Shown piece by piece: positions 39,405 through 47,221 of a stretch of DNA of 64,000 bases. Source of the stretch: Prochlorococcus sp. AG-347-L21 (GTDB lineage Bacteria > Cyanobacteriota > Cyanobacteriia > PCC-6307 > Cyanobiaceae); NCBI GenBank assembly GCA_003278875.1, contig QCCQ01000003.1:1-64000 (forward strand), read 5' to 3'. The translations under genes were made by a program, and so were the position numbers. The notes beneath the pieces are model-generated. The model ran no database searches, had not been told where the DNA came from, and saw nothing but the letters and a program-made list of their open reading frames with translations. Position 1 is the first letter of the stretch. Each line of letters starts with the position of its first letter.

Positions 39405-39502
39405 ATGTCAATGGATCCGTCCCCATTTCTTCCCCAAACAACCATGGCAATTGAAAAAGTAAAAATAGCAGCCAATGCTGCCCAGCCTATTTGAAAGATC
39501 AT
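39401..39502 (-). CDS. petN: Cytochrome b6f complex subunit PetN (subunit VIII)
   Basis: The 33-residue product [20 protein letters not shown] followed by [13 protein letters not shown] is PetN almost unchanged: a single membrane helix with the invariant WGRNG turn. PetN is required for assembly or stability of the cytochrome b6f complex. It is too short to appear in routine ORF lists. The minus-strand upstream region is AT-rich (TATATTTATAA about 20 bases before the ATG), compatible with a promoter. It shares an ATGA overlap with the following small membrane ORF. Confidence 0.93.
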
Positions 39503-39618
39503 TAGAATTTAATCGTTTTTATAAATATAACAGAACTTCAAAATTTTTTAATCATTTTAAAGCTAAAGTTTATTTCTCAGAAACAAAATTTTCCCAATAG
39601 AATTGGAAAAAAATCAAA

Positions 39619-39897
39619 TTGGGAAGGCTAGTATTAAATCATAGTACAAATATAGAAGGTCTAATTCCAATACTTCAAAAAATAGTACTGGAAAATAATA
39701 TCAAGACAATAACTCCAGCTGTTATTTCAAGAGCCAGGGGAAGATCCTCTAAATTGATAATTAGATTGTCAGTGAAAACTATAAATGGATATAAAGCAAT
39801 CGCAAGAAAGGGGAATACAGCTCAAGAAGTTTTTATTTCAACAGAGTTAAGTAAAGATGAATTAAAAGAAATCATAGATCTTTATAATAAAAAGTAA
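39619..39897 (+). CDS. DUF2103-like predicted metal-binding protein
   Basis: The 92 residues start at a TTG (MGRLVLNHSTNIEGLIPIL). The GRLVLNHSTxIxGLIP opening, followed by TITPAVISRARG and KAIARKGNTAQEVFIST, matches the DUF2103 family described as predicted metal-binding, which occurs widely in cyanobacteria. The function is unknown. It reads away from petN. Using the TTG rather than a later start keeps the conserved N-terminal block. Confidence 0.78.
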   Translation: MGRLVLNHSTNIEGLIPILQKIVLENNIKTITPAVISRARGRSSKLIIRLSVKTINGYKAIARKGNTAQEVFISTELSKDELKEIIDLYNKK

Positions 39898-39937
39898 TTA
39901 AATTAAAGGGTATTAGAAAATAGTTAGGAGAGAACAA

Positions 39938-40144
39938 ATGAAATTGGTATTAAATATTTTTATGTTTTTATTGGCCTTTTTTTCATTTAGTAATAAATCA
40001 TTATCACTTACTGATTACCAAATAAAAAGATTTTGCGCAAAGGAAAAAAGAGTATCTTTATGTATCAAAAATTTACAAGAGAAAAGATCTGATCTCCAAA
40101 AAGGAAAGCTAATTGAAATACCTGTAACCCCTTACAAACGGTAA
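39938..40144 (+). CDS. Small exported protein, 68 aa
   Basis: Residues 1-25 form a signal peptide with a hydrophobic core (LVLNIFMFLLAFFSF). The mature part holds two Cys (KRFCAKEKR and SLCIKNL), which are likely to form a disulfide, and a basic C-terminus. A GGAGAG ribosome binding site lies 6-11 bases before the ATG. No family is recognised. Confidence 0.66.
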   Translation: MKLVLNIFMFLLAFFSFSNKSLSLTDYQIKRFCAKEKRVSLCIKNLQEKRSDLQKGKLIEIPVTPYKR

Positions 40145-40157
40145 TTAGAAATTGAAT

Positions 40158-40427
40158 TTAAATTTCAAATTCTGATTCGAAAAGATTAAATGCATTTTTA
40201 TAGCTTGTGAGAAGTTCTTCAGAATTATCAGAAAATCCTTGTCGTTCGTAATCTTCTTTTAATTCATCATATAAGTAAACCACTTTGTTAAAGGCGCTCA
40301 TATATTCTTTTTGTATGTCTTCATCATCGATATCATAGATTTTTGCCAGTACTAATTCGACATTTTTTTTTGATGAATATATTTTTCTCTCAAAATCTTT
40401 ATTTAACTTCCTTCTTTTTTTTGCCAT
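40158..40427 (-). CDS. Small acidic helical hypothetical protein, 89 aa
   Basis: The N-terminus is basic (MAKKRRKLNKDFERK), while the rest is acidic and helical, with regular hydrophobic spacing (VVYLYDELKEDYERQG). There is no signal peptide or membrane segment. It converges with the exported protein gene (13-base gap). No family is recognised. Confidence 0.6.
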   Translation of the reverse strand: MAKKRRKLNKDFERKIYSSKKNVELVLAKIYDIDDEDIQKEYMSAFNKVVYLYDELKEDYERQGFSDNSEELLTSYKNAFNLFESEFEI

Positions 40428-40619
40428 TTAAAATTTCTAAATACAAATTAACAATACTCAAATTCATAGATAAATTAAATTAAAACTTATAAAATAAAGA
40501 TATAGTTTCCAAACCAAAATAAAACCTCTACATTCCAATTAAATCATTGGATGATATGAATAAAAAAGAAACAACTAATCCTATAGAACTGGAAAAACCA
40601 AAACTATGAAACCAAGAAA

Positions 40620-40994
40620 ATGAATACTTCCTCAAACTTAAAGAAAAAGAAAGATAAGGAGCTTCCATGGTGGGTAGAGTTTTTATTTGTTCAAATAGGA
40701 TTACCAGATAAATTACTAATAAAAATATTAAAAGCCAAAAAAACATCTAAAGAATTTATTAAAAATGAAAAAAAATCATTGATAATATTTTTGTTTGTAA
40801 TTACTACATTGGCATATTTTTATCCAGTCATTAAACATGCAAAAAATAAATTAGATTGTGAAGCGATTGCTAAAAATTATATTATTAAAAATAAAAATAC
40901 AATCGGAATTAATATTAGAGAAATAAAAATGTTATCTACAAATTTTTGTTATGGTGGCGAAGAAATCTATGAAATAGAAAATTTAAAAAATTAA
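40620..40994 (+). CDS. Single-pass membrane hypothetical protein, 124 aa
   Basis: A basic N-terminal cytosolic part (about 1-55) precedes one membrane helix (about 57-75, SLIIFLFVITTLAYFYPVI). The C-terminal domain has two cysteines (KLDCEAIAKN and TNFCYGG) that would lie on the lumenal or periplasmic side. Upstream, a short frame from 40556 (17 codons) ends just before this start and may be a leader or chance. No family is recognised. Confidence 0.6.
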   Translation: MNTSSNLKKKKDKELPWWVEFLFVQIGLPDKLLIKILKAKKTSKEFIKNEKKSLIIFLFVITTLAYFYPVIKHAKNKLDCEAIAKNYIIKNKNTIGINIREIKMLSTNFCYGGEEIYEIENLKN

Positions 40995-41076
40995 ATTTTG
41001 AATTATTCTCTATAAAATAAGCATCTCAATATTATGATGGTAACTTTAAGTTTAATAAAGTTTAAGTTTTATTCCT

Positions 41077-41253
41077 ATGACTGATATAAAACAAAAGAAA
41101 GAAAATGTAAAAATGCATTTAAAAGATTTGAGGCAAAACTTAAAGAAAATGCATTTAGAGGTTACGGAAGAATTAATATTACCGAAGCCAGGTGATGTAA
41201 AAGACTTGATGGATAAAATGGATAAACTATTAAAATTAATAGAATCAAAATAA
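41077..41253 (+). CDS. Small helical protein, 58 aa
   Basis: Read directly from the sequence (ATG 41077 to TAA 41253). The product is fully charged and helical, with Met/Leu-Lys heptads (VKMHLKDLRQNLKKMHLEVT and DLMDKMDKLLKLIES). It contains no Cys, signal or membrane segment. A coiled-coil oligomer is likely. No family is recognised. Confidence 0.55.
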   Translation: MTDIKQKKENVKMHLKDLRQNLKKMHLEVTEELILPKPGDVKDLMDKMDKLLKLIESK

Positions 41254-41293
41254 ACTATAATTTAAATAATTTAGAATTATAAAAGTTAAAAAA

Positions 41294-41644
41294 ATGAAAA
41301 TAATAAAACAAGTTCCTATGTTAATTCTAATCGCAATTTTCTTAATTTCTTGTAGGACATCCACTAATAAAGAGTATCCCACAAATAATTTGGAAAAAAA
41401 TATTGAGGATAAACCTAGTTCAGAAAAGAAAAGAATGGAAATAAAGTTTTCTTGTGGAGAGGATAGTATTTCAGAATACTTAGATGATGGATGGAACATT
41501 TTAACTGAAGAATCCCAAGAAAAAATTTGTACCTGGAAATCTGTTCCTGCCACAAAAGATTGCAATATGGAAAAAGATAAAGGATGTAAAATAACAAAGC
41601 CAGATAAAATAGGTGAAGAGAAAATTTATTTATTGGAAAAATAA
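41294..41644 (+). CDS. Putative lipoprotein, 116 aa
   Basis: The signal peptide ends in the lipobox LISC (C20), so the protein should be lipid-anchored. A Ser/Lys/Glu-rich linker follows (about 22-50), then a small domain with four Cys (FSCGEDS, KICTWKS, KDCNMEK, GCKITK) that could make two disulfides. The neighbours are unknown small genes. No family is recognised. Confidence 0.68.
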   Translation: MKIIKQVPMLILIAIFLISCRTSTNKEYPTNNLEKNIEDKPSSEKKRMEIKFSCGEDSISEYLDDGWNILTEESQEKICTWKSVPATKDCNMEKDKGCKITKPDKIGEEKIYLLEK

Positions 41645-41653
41645 ATTTAATAT

Positions 41654-41782
41654 ATGACTCCAAAATCAGAACACTTAGTTGATTTAATTTTTAAGAAATT
41701 AAAGACCTATAAGAAAAAAAAAATATTTTTAGAAAAAGAAAGTTTGAATAAATTTATTCTTTCACTTATCAAAGAAAACTGA
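41654..41782 (+). CDS. Very small basic hypothetical ORF, 42 aa
   Basis: Read from ATG 41654 to TGA 41782, 9 bases after the lipoprotein gene. The product is Lys-rich (FKKLKTYKKKKIFLEKESL) without distinctive features. Tight spacing behind the lipoprotein gene is the only support, and it may be chance. Confidence 0.38.
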   Translation: MTPKSEHLVDLIFKKLKTYKKKKIFLEKESLNKFILSLIKEN

Positions 41783-41841
41783 ATGCAGGACTTATTTAAG
41801 TTAACTGCTATAGTTAAATAAATTTTTTAATTAATATAGAT

Positions 41842-41937
41842 ATGGATAGTTTTTCATCGTTAACTTTTGTTCTGTCAGTAATTTTTATCGTAAGTCTTTA
41901 TTTTTTATTCAGGGTTACTTCTAGTACAAAGAATTAA
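41842..41937 (+). CDS. Tiny single-pass membrane ORF, 31 aa
   Basis: Read from ATG 41842 to TAA 41937. Residues 7-24 (LTFVLSVIFIVSLYFLFR) form one hydrophobic helix ending in Arg, with a polar Ser/Thr/Lys tail. The size and layout resemble the small photosystem and b6f subunits, but no specific family is recognised. It could also be a chance hydrophobic frame in AT-rich DNA. Confidence 0.42.
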   Translation: MDSFSSLTFVLSVIFIVSLYFLFRVTSSTKN

Positions 41938-41957
41938 AAAATATTTTCATATCTTTC

Positions 41958-42140
41958 CTAGATAATCGGATCATCTCTTAGTAGTAAAACCGTATGCTTA
42001 TTTAAACCATCATTAATCCATTCTTTATATTCCTCTAGTACACACTTTTTATCAAAATTATCTAATAAATTAATTCTTTTTTTTGCATTATCTAGTGCCA
42101 AATTGATGCAGAATTTATAATCCTTGGAGTTTTCTTGCAT
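41958..42140 (-). CDS. Small hypothetical protein, 60 aa
   Basis: A soluble, charged protein with two Cys (FCINLAL and KCVLEEYKEWI) and a conserved-looking amphipathic centre. It converges with the tiny membrane ORF. No family is recognised. Confidence 0.52.
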   Translation of the reverse strand: MQENSKDYKFCINLALDNAKKRINLLDNFDKKCVLEEYKEWINDGLNKHTVLLLRDDPII

Positions 42141-42283
42141 TTGTTTTTATTAAATCTTAGTAAAAATAATTTCTTATTCTGTATTGAAAATTACAATAAT
42201 AAGCGTTGATTTAATAAGAGTATCAAGCAATACTGAAGAATTTTTAATATATTTAGGATAATAGTTTTCTTTATAATAATCCT

Positions 42284-42478
42284 ATGGCCTACGAAGCAGG
42301 CAGTAAAGAATGTAGACATTTAATTGAAGCTAAAGAAAGCCTTCTATCAACATTAGATGCTTTAAGTAATATACATTCGACCGATCTAATCCAAATCCAA
42401 ATTAAAGAAATTTACAATAAATTAGAACAGATGCACGACAATAGAAAAAAAATAGAATCAGCTACAAATTATCTTTAG
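42284..42478 (+). CDS. Small helical hypothetical protein, 64 aa
   Basis: The product is soluble and entirely helical in character (LIEAKESLLSTLDALSNIHS, IKEIYNKLEQM), resembling a small four-helix or coiled-coil protein. It converges with the 65-codon gene on the minus strand. No family is recognised. Confidence 0.58.
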   Translation: MAYEAGSKECRHLIEAKESLLSTLDALSNIHSTDLIQIQIKEIYNKLEQMHDNRKKIESATNYL

Positions 42479-42502
42479 TACAACTAATTTAACTGTAATC
42501 TC

Positions 42503-42700
42503 TCAAAATTGGCTTTTTATCTTGGCTACTTTTTTATCTGATAATAAATCCAATAAAGCATCAAGCTGAGCGAGTACTTCCTTTGCTTCATTAAGATCTG
42601 GCAACAAATCTTCCTTGATGAGCATTTGATGCATCTCTCTAAGCTCTAACCTTATATATCTAAGGTGAGAACAAACTTCCTCTCTCTTAGTTGCACTCAT
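42503..42700 (-). CDS. Small helical hypothetical protein, 65 aa
   Basis: The product has two amphipathic helices (VCSHLRYIRLELREMHQML and LNEAKEVLAQLDALLDLL) joined by a Pro-containing turn, a pattern often seen in dimeric helical hairpins. Regular coding composition supports a real gene. No family is recognised. Confidence 0.6.
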   Translation of the reverse strand: MSATKREEVCSHLRYIRLELREMHQMLIKEDLLPDLNEAKEVLAQLDALLDLLSDKKVAKIKSQF

Positions 42701-42836
42701 ATTTTCTTTATATTCTTTACATTATACAATATGACCTTTTTCGACTCCCATATAAGTTTTGTCAATTTAAAAAATTTTTTCAAACCCAATAACATATCAA
42801 AATCTTTTAAAGTCGAATTGTATTAATATATGCTTC

Positions 42837-43025
42837 ATGAAAAAGAAAAAATCTAAAAAAAAACAAACTAATTCAAATTTGAAAGATCAAAAATTAGGTC
42901 AAACAAAAAATTCTGCGAAATTAATACTCTTTGTTTTTGGGATAGGTCCAATTATTGGCATAATAATATTTTTATACAGTAAAGGATTTTTTAATTCACC
43001 AACTATTGAAATCTTAAGTAATTAA
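42837..43025 (+). CDS. Small membrane protein with Lys-rich head, 62 aa
   Basis: The first 25 residues are highly basic (MKKKKSKKKQTNSN), followed by a hydrophobic helix at about 28-48 (LILFVFGIGPIIGIIIFLYS). The head should face the cytosol. A possible start-proximal promoter lies in the AT-rich upstream DNA. No family is recognised. Confidence 0.55.
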   Translation: MKKKKSKKKQTNSNLKDQKLGQTKNSAKLILFVFGIGPIIGIIIFLYSKGFFNSPTIEILSN

Positions 43026-43067
43026 AATTAATTTTAAAATAGTTAACTTTAAAAAATTTAAAAATAA

Positions 43068-43271
43068 TTATTGAAATTTTTTTAATGAAAATATCCTAAA
43101 TTCTGCCATTTTTCTAGCATTTTCAGGATTAGATATCAAAAAAGGGTGCTCTGATAAAAGATCTAATACCTTATCTATCTTTAATCGTATATCATCACAA
43201 TCAACATTTTCCCATTCCTCATCAAATGATATTGCAAAGCTATCAGCATTATCATATAGTTTATCTTTCAT
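43068..43271 (-). CDS. Small acidic hypothetical protein, 67 aa
   Basis: The N-terminal half is acidic (ISFDEEWENVDCDDIRLK). The second half reads as a helix with KVLDLLSEHPFLISNPENAR and a basic end. No signal or membrane segment is present. No family is recognised. The 230 bases between it and the next gene hold no ORF I can support. Confidence 0.52.
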   Translation of the reverse strand: MKDKLYDNADSFAISFDEEWENVDCDDIRLKIDKVLDLLSEHPFLISNPENARKMAEFRIFSLKKFQ

Positions 43272-43501
43272 AATATTTGGAATTTAAATTTAGAAAATTT
43301 CAAAAATCAGAACCAAACTTAAAAAGTAATTAGAAGAAGCATTTAAAACTTTCCCAATGAGTATTTGAGAAATAACTTTGAATGAGTGTTCTTTGAAATT
43401 ATACTTCAAATCCTACTATTTAAATTTATAGATAAGTGCTATCAATCAAAATCTGAGTTTATTTGACAGAAGTGTTACAATATTGATGTATGTAAAGATT
43501 T

Positions 43502-43870
43502 ATGGAAAATAAAGTTAAAAGGATAGGATATCTTCCTAGAAAAAGAGTTCTTGAAATTATCGATGAAATTTCCAAGAGCGAATCTATAAGTAGATCTAAA
43601 GTAGTTGGAATATTAGTTGAAGAAGCATTAGATTCCAGAGGAATCGCGAATTTTGGATATAGTAATATCAGCAAGTCAAATATATTCAAGTCTAATAATT
43701 TTAAAGATCTCCAAAATGAAAATGCCCACTTAAAAGATGGGGAGGACGAATTTGTTGATGACAGTGGATACACAGTTTCATCTCACAAAACTTTAGACCG
43801 CTCAATATCTTCTGCAGATATAGAATTAGCAAATAAAATAAACATTCTTAAGGAATCAGGATTAATATAA
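43502..43870 (+). CDS. Ribbon-helix-helix-like putative DNA-binding protein
   Basis: The N-terminal 45 residues (VKRIGYLPRKRVLEIIDEIS, then SRSKVVGILVEEALDSRG) follow the ribbon-helix-helix (CopG/Arc) pattern: a basic strand, then two helices joined by a short turn with the S/R-x-S-x-x-V motif. Residues 60-100 look disordered. It could regulate nearby small genes, but no operator repeat was found. A possible TTGACA -35 element lies at 43461-43466. The family call is by pattern only. Confidence 0.58.
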   Translation: MENKVKRIGYLPRKRVLEIIDEISKSESISRSKVVGILVEEALDSRGIANFGYSNISKSNIFKSNNFKDLQNENAHLKDGEDEFVDDSGYTVSSHKTLDRSISSADIELANKINILKESGLI

Positions 43871-43921
43871 CTTTTATTGAGTAATTACTTTATTTTTTAA
43901 TGCATAATATTGCTTCATTGT

Positions 43922-43950
43922 TTATTCTTAGTCAAGAATAATATTCTTTT
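43922..43950 (+). terminator. Possible intrinsic terminator of the ribbon-helix-helix gene
   Basis: The arms TTATTCTT (43922-43929) and AAGAATAA (43934-43941) form an 8-bp hairpin with a 4-base loop, followed by a T-rich run (TATTCTTTTT). The stem is AT-rich and therefore weak. It lies about 50 bases after the stop of the 122-codon gene. Confidence 0.38.
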
Positions 43951-44001
43951 TACATAATTCGAATATTAAATCTTTTCTAATATTAATTTTGTAATTAAAA
44001 A

Positions 44002-45321
44002 ATGAAAGATATTAAATGTCCTTCATGCGGCAAAACTTTCCGAATTGATCCCAGCAGCTTTGAAGAAATACTTCTTCAGATAAAAGACGAAGAATTTAAT
44101 AAACAAATAAAAGAAAGACTTATCTTGGCTGAAGAAGATAATAAAAAAGCTTTGGAAATTTTAAAACGTGAGTTAAAAATACAGTTAATAGAGCAGAATC
44201 GGATTAAAGAGACTGAGATCCAAACTCTTGAATCCAAATTAAAAATAGCCGAAGAAAAGAAAACAAATGCCCTTAATGATTTAAAAAATCAAGCAACAAA
44301 TAAAATTAATTCATTAAATAATGAATTAATCAAGTTGAAAGATGAAATTAAAAACCAGTCTTTAATTTCAGAATTATCTTTAAAAAACAAAATTAGTGAA
44401 GCTGTTACTAATTTAGAAAAAGAAAACTCATCTTTAACAAATTCCATCGAAAAGATGAAGCTTGAACATGCAATTAATGAAAAATCAATTGAAGAAAAGT
44501 TTAAAAGCAAAATTAGTGAAAGGGACCTGACTATTCAGGAGTTAAGAGAAATGAAATCTAGATTATCTACAAAGATGATAGGAGAAACATTAGAAATCCA
44601 TTGCGAAACTCAATTTAATCTGAATCGTGCCTCTGCATTTAAAAACTCATATTTCGAAAAGGATAATGATGCCACTTCAGGCAGTAAAGGTGACTATATA
44701 TTTAGAGAATTGGATGAAAATAAAACCGAAGTCGTATCCATAATGTTTGAGATGAAGAATGAAAGTTTAAATGGAACTAATAAAAGAAAAAACGAAGATT
44801 TTTTAAAAGAATTAGATAAAGATAGAAGACAAAAATCTTGTGAATATGCAGTTCTCGTATCCCTTCTAGAACCAGATAGTGAACTATATAATGCTGGCAT
44901 AGTAGATGTTTCTCATAGATTCCCAAAAATGTATGTCATAAGACCTCAATTCTTCTTGCCCATTATTTCTCTGCTAAGAAATGCATCTATGGAAACCTTA
45001 AAATACAAATCACAAATTGATTTAATGAAACGTGAGAATTTCGACCTAACTAATTTTGAAAGTTCTCTTGAGCAATTCAAAAATGCAGTTGGTAAAAATG
45101 TTTCTCTTGCCCAGGATAGATTTAATGATGCAATTTCAGAAATTGATAAATCAATAACCCATTTACAAAAAACTAAAGAAGCTTTAGTTCTCTCAAAAAA
45201 ACATCTTTTAACCGCTGACAGCAAATCTCAAGATTTGACAGTAAAGAAATTAACTAGAAATAATCCAACCATGAAGAAGAAGTTTAATGATTTAAATAAT
45301 TTTGAAGATGAAGTAGCCTGA
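44002..45321 (+). CDS. DUF2130/RmuC-like putative nuclease with N-terminal zinc ribbon
   Basis: The protein starts with a CPSCGKTFRI zinc-ribbon half. A long coiled coil (about 30-190) follows. The DUF2130 domain comes next: GETLEIHCETQFN, KGDYIFREL, VSIMFEMKNE and FLKELDKDRRQKSCEYAVLVS. The E-x-K arrangement resembles a PD-(D/E)XK nuclease core, as in RmuC. At 439 aa it is typical. A role in DNA repair or defence is only inferred. It precedes the small IF2_N gene and the ligase operon. Confidence 0.8.
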   Translation: MKDIKCPSCGKTFRIDPSSFEEILLQIKDEEFNKQIKERLILAEEDNKKALEILKRELKIQLIEQNRIKETEIQTLESKLKIAEEKKTNALNDLKNQATNKINSLNNELIKLKDEIKNQSLISELSLKNKISEAVTNLEKENSSLTNSIEKMKLEHAINEKSIEEKFKSKISERDLTIQELREMKSRLSTKMIGETLEIHCETQFNLNRASAFKNSYFEKDNDATSGSKGDYIFRELDENKTEVVSIMFEMKNESLNGTNKRKNEDFLKELDKDRRQKSCEYAVLVSLLEPDSELYNAGIVDVSHRFPKMYVIRPQFFLPIISLLRNASMETLKYKSQIDLMKRENFDLTNFESSLEQFKNAVGKNVSLAQDRFNDAISEIDKSITHLQKTKEALVLSKKHLLTADSKSQDLTVKKLTRNNPTMKKKFNDLNNFEDEVA

Positions 45322-45417
45322 TAAAAAAAATTTTTAAAATTAATAATAATTAAAAATATATTTAATTTCTAACTTACAAATATACTATAAATAATAAATT
45401 CCATAGTAAATAAAATA

Positions 45418-45699
45418 ATGTCTATCAACACTCCTATTTTCAGCATTGCCAAGGATCTTAATGTTGAAAGTAATAGAATATTATCAGCCTGCAAGAAACT
45501 TGGAATCAATGCAAAAGGTGCAACAAAAAGATTAAATAAACAAGAATTAGAAAAAATTAAAAGTTATTTTGAAACGGGCAAAAATGTTTCAGATGAAGTA
45601 ATCAATTTAAATAAAGTTAAAACTAAAAGTAGCTCTAAAAAAATTGTAGAAAAGGTAAAGATAAAATATTTTGCTAACAGACTTATTCGTAAATCTTAA
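45418..45699 (+). CDS. Free-standing IF2_N-domain protein, 93 aa
   Basis: Residues 5-50 (IFSIAKDLNVESNRILSACKKLGINAKGA) match the IF2_N winged-helix-like domain found at the N-terminus of initiation factor IF-2, here without any GTPase part. The tail is very basic. A nucleic-acid- or ribosome-binding role is plausible. Either this is a small stand-alone RNA-binding protein or an IF-2 fragment. The clean start and stop argue for the former. Confidence 0.68.
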   Translation: MSINTPIFSIAKDLNVESNRILSACKKLGINAKGATKRLNKQELEKIKSYFETGKNVSDEVINLNKVKTKSSSKKIVEKVKIKYFANRLIRKS

Positions 45700-45783
45700 A
45701 TAAAAATAATTTTTTTTAATTACTTAGAGGAATAAGCCACAGAAGAAAAAAATAATAATTTATCATAGGTAAAAATACTTAAA

Positions 45784-46197
45784 ATGAACATAAGCAAAAT
45801 TTTAAATTCTCTTGAAAAATCCTGGGAAAGAGATGATATTCTTTTAAATATAAAGAAGGGGTTAGGGACAGATGAGATAGTTAATGAATTTCTTATGAAA
45901 AACGAAAGACAAATTAAAGAATTAAATTCTTTATTAAAGCCAGAAGATATTGAATTATTAAATCAAGTAGAAAAACTCTCAACTTGCGAATCTAAATTAA
46001 TAAATGAGATTAAAAATTTAAATTACTTAGAAAATAATGACAATCATCGCATTATGAATAAAAATAAGATTGTGCCATCTAATAGAGTTTCTTTCAACAA
46101 AATTAGTTCATTCATGATTAATTGGAGTAACAAATTTGTAGTTATTGCTTTACTAATAATTTCAGCCATAGCTTTATCAAAACAAGCGTGGGCATAA
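45784..46197 (+). CDS. C-terminal-anchored hypothetical protein, 137 aa
   Basis: The first 100 residues are soluble and helical (EKSWERDDILLNIKKGLGTD...). The final 20 form a hydrophobic helix (VVIALLIISAIALSKQAWA) that could anchor the protein by its tail. It lies 35 bases upstream of the exonuclease gene of the ligase operon and may be expressed with it. No family is recognised. Confidence 0.6.
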   Translation: MNISKILNSLEKSWERDDILLNIKKGLGTDEIVNEFLMKNERQIKELNSLLKPEDIELLNQVEKLSTCESKLINEIKNLNYLENNDNHRIMNKNKIVPSNRVSFNKISSFMINWSNKFVVIALLIISAIALSKQAWA

Positions 46198-46232
46198 TTA
46201 GCTAAATTAACTTCATTGTAAGAGATGTAGTT

Positions 46233-47219
46233 TTGAGAACTAAACAAGAATATTTAATTAGATATAAAGATGGAAATCTTTATTGTGAACTAGCTGATAT
46301 TTGGATTGATCCAAGCAAGCCAGTAAAAAAGGCATTAATAACTCACGCTCATTTTGATCACTTTACATTTGGCTGTGAAGAATACATTTCTACTAGGGAA
46401 ACTGGGATACTTCTTAAAGAAAGAGTTGGAGATAATATCAAAATTAAGACTTTTGAATATGGAGAAGAATTTAAGATAAATGGCATTAATATATCTTTTC
46501 ATCCATCCGGTCACATCCTTGGATCTAGTCAAATAAGGTTTATTTTTGCTGAAGAAAAATGGCTAATTTCAGGTGACTTTAAGCTTCAAAAAGATCAGAC
46601 TTGCAAACAATATGAAATAGTAAAAACTGATTATTTAATAAGCGAATGTACTTTTGGTTTGCCAATATTTAAGTGGGATGAAACAAATAAAATAGCAAAT
46701 GATATTTCAAAATGGATAACTGATTCACCACAAAAAACTTCTTTACTTTTCTGCTATTCACTTGGAAAAGCTCAGAGATTGTTAAACGAAATTAGTCAAA
46801 CAAATTTTAAAGGCAATATTTATTCCCATGGCAGTATTCACAAAATGAACAAAAGTTATAGGGAACTTGGAATTGATATTAAAGATACTATAAAAATTGA
46901 AAATAAAAAAAAGATAGATGAACTTAAAGGAAGTCTAATATTATTACCGCCATCTTTAAGTAAGGGTTCTTATTTAAAAAATTTCAAAAACATTCAAACA
47001 GCTTTCGCGAGTGGATGGATGTCAATAAGAGCTCTAAGAAAAAGATCAGGATATGATAAAGGATTCGCAATCTCTGATCATGCGGATTGGAATGGAATTC
47101 TTGAAGTAGTAAAAAAGTCTGAAGCAAAAAATGTATTTTTTCATCATGGAGATAGTGAAGCCTTAAGTAAATATTTAGTTGAAAAGGAATCAATAAATGT
47201 CCTTTTATTAGGTAAATAA
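46233..47219 (+). CDS. Ligase-associated MBL/beta-CASP exonuclease
   Basis: This metallo-beta-lactamase-fold nuclease has the zinc motif THAHFDH at 37-43 (H38, H40, D42, H43), HPSGHILGSSQIRF, SGDFKLQKDQT and the C-terminal SDHADWNGI. Its size (328 aa) and neighbours match the 'putative exonuclease, DNA ligase-associated' family (related to SNM1/Artemis and to the Exo of Pseudomonas putida Lhr clusters). It starts at a TTG (46233). Two bases separate its stop from the ligase start. It should process DNA ends before ligation. Confidence 0.88.
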   Translation: MRTKQEYLIRYKDGNLYCELADIWIDPSKPVKKALITHAHFDHFTFGCEEYISTRETGILLKERVGDNIKIKTFEYGEEFKINGINISFHPSGHILGSSQIRFIFAEEKWLISGDFKLQKDQTCKQYEIVKTDYLISECTFGLPIFKWDETNKIANDISKWITDSPQKTSLLFCYSLGKAQRLLNEISQTNFKGNIYSHGSIHKMNKSYRELGIDIKDTIKIENKKKIDELKGSLILLPPSLSKGSYLKNFKNIQTAFASGWMSIRALRKRSGYDKGFAISDHADWNGILEVVKKSEAKNVFFHHGDSEALSKYLVEKESINVLLLGK

Positions 47220-47221
47220 AT

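Noticed and set aside
41245..41565. 106-codon frame antisense to the lipoprotein
   Set aside because: The opposite strand has signal peptide, lipobox and cysteines; this frame has no such logic.
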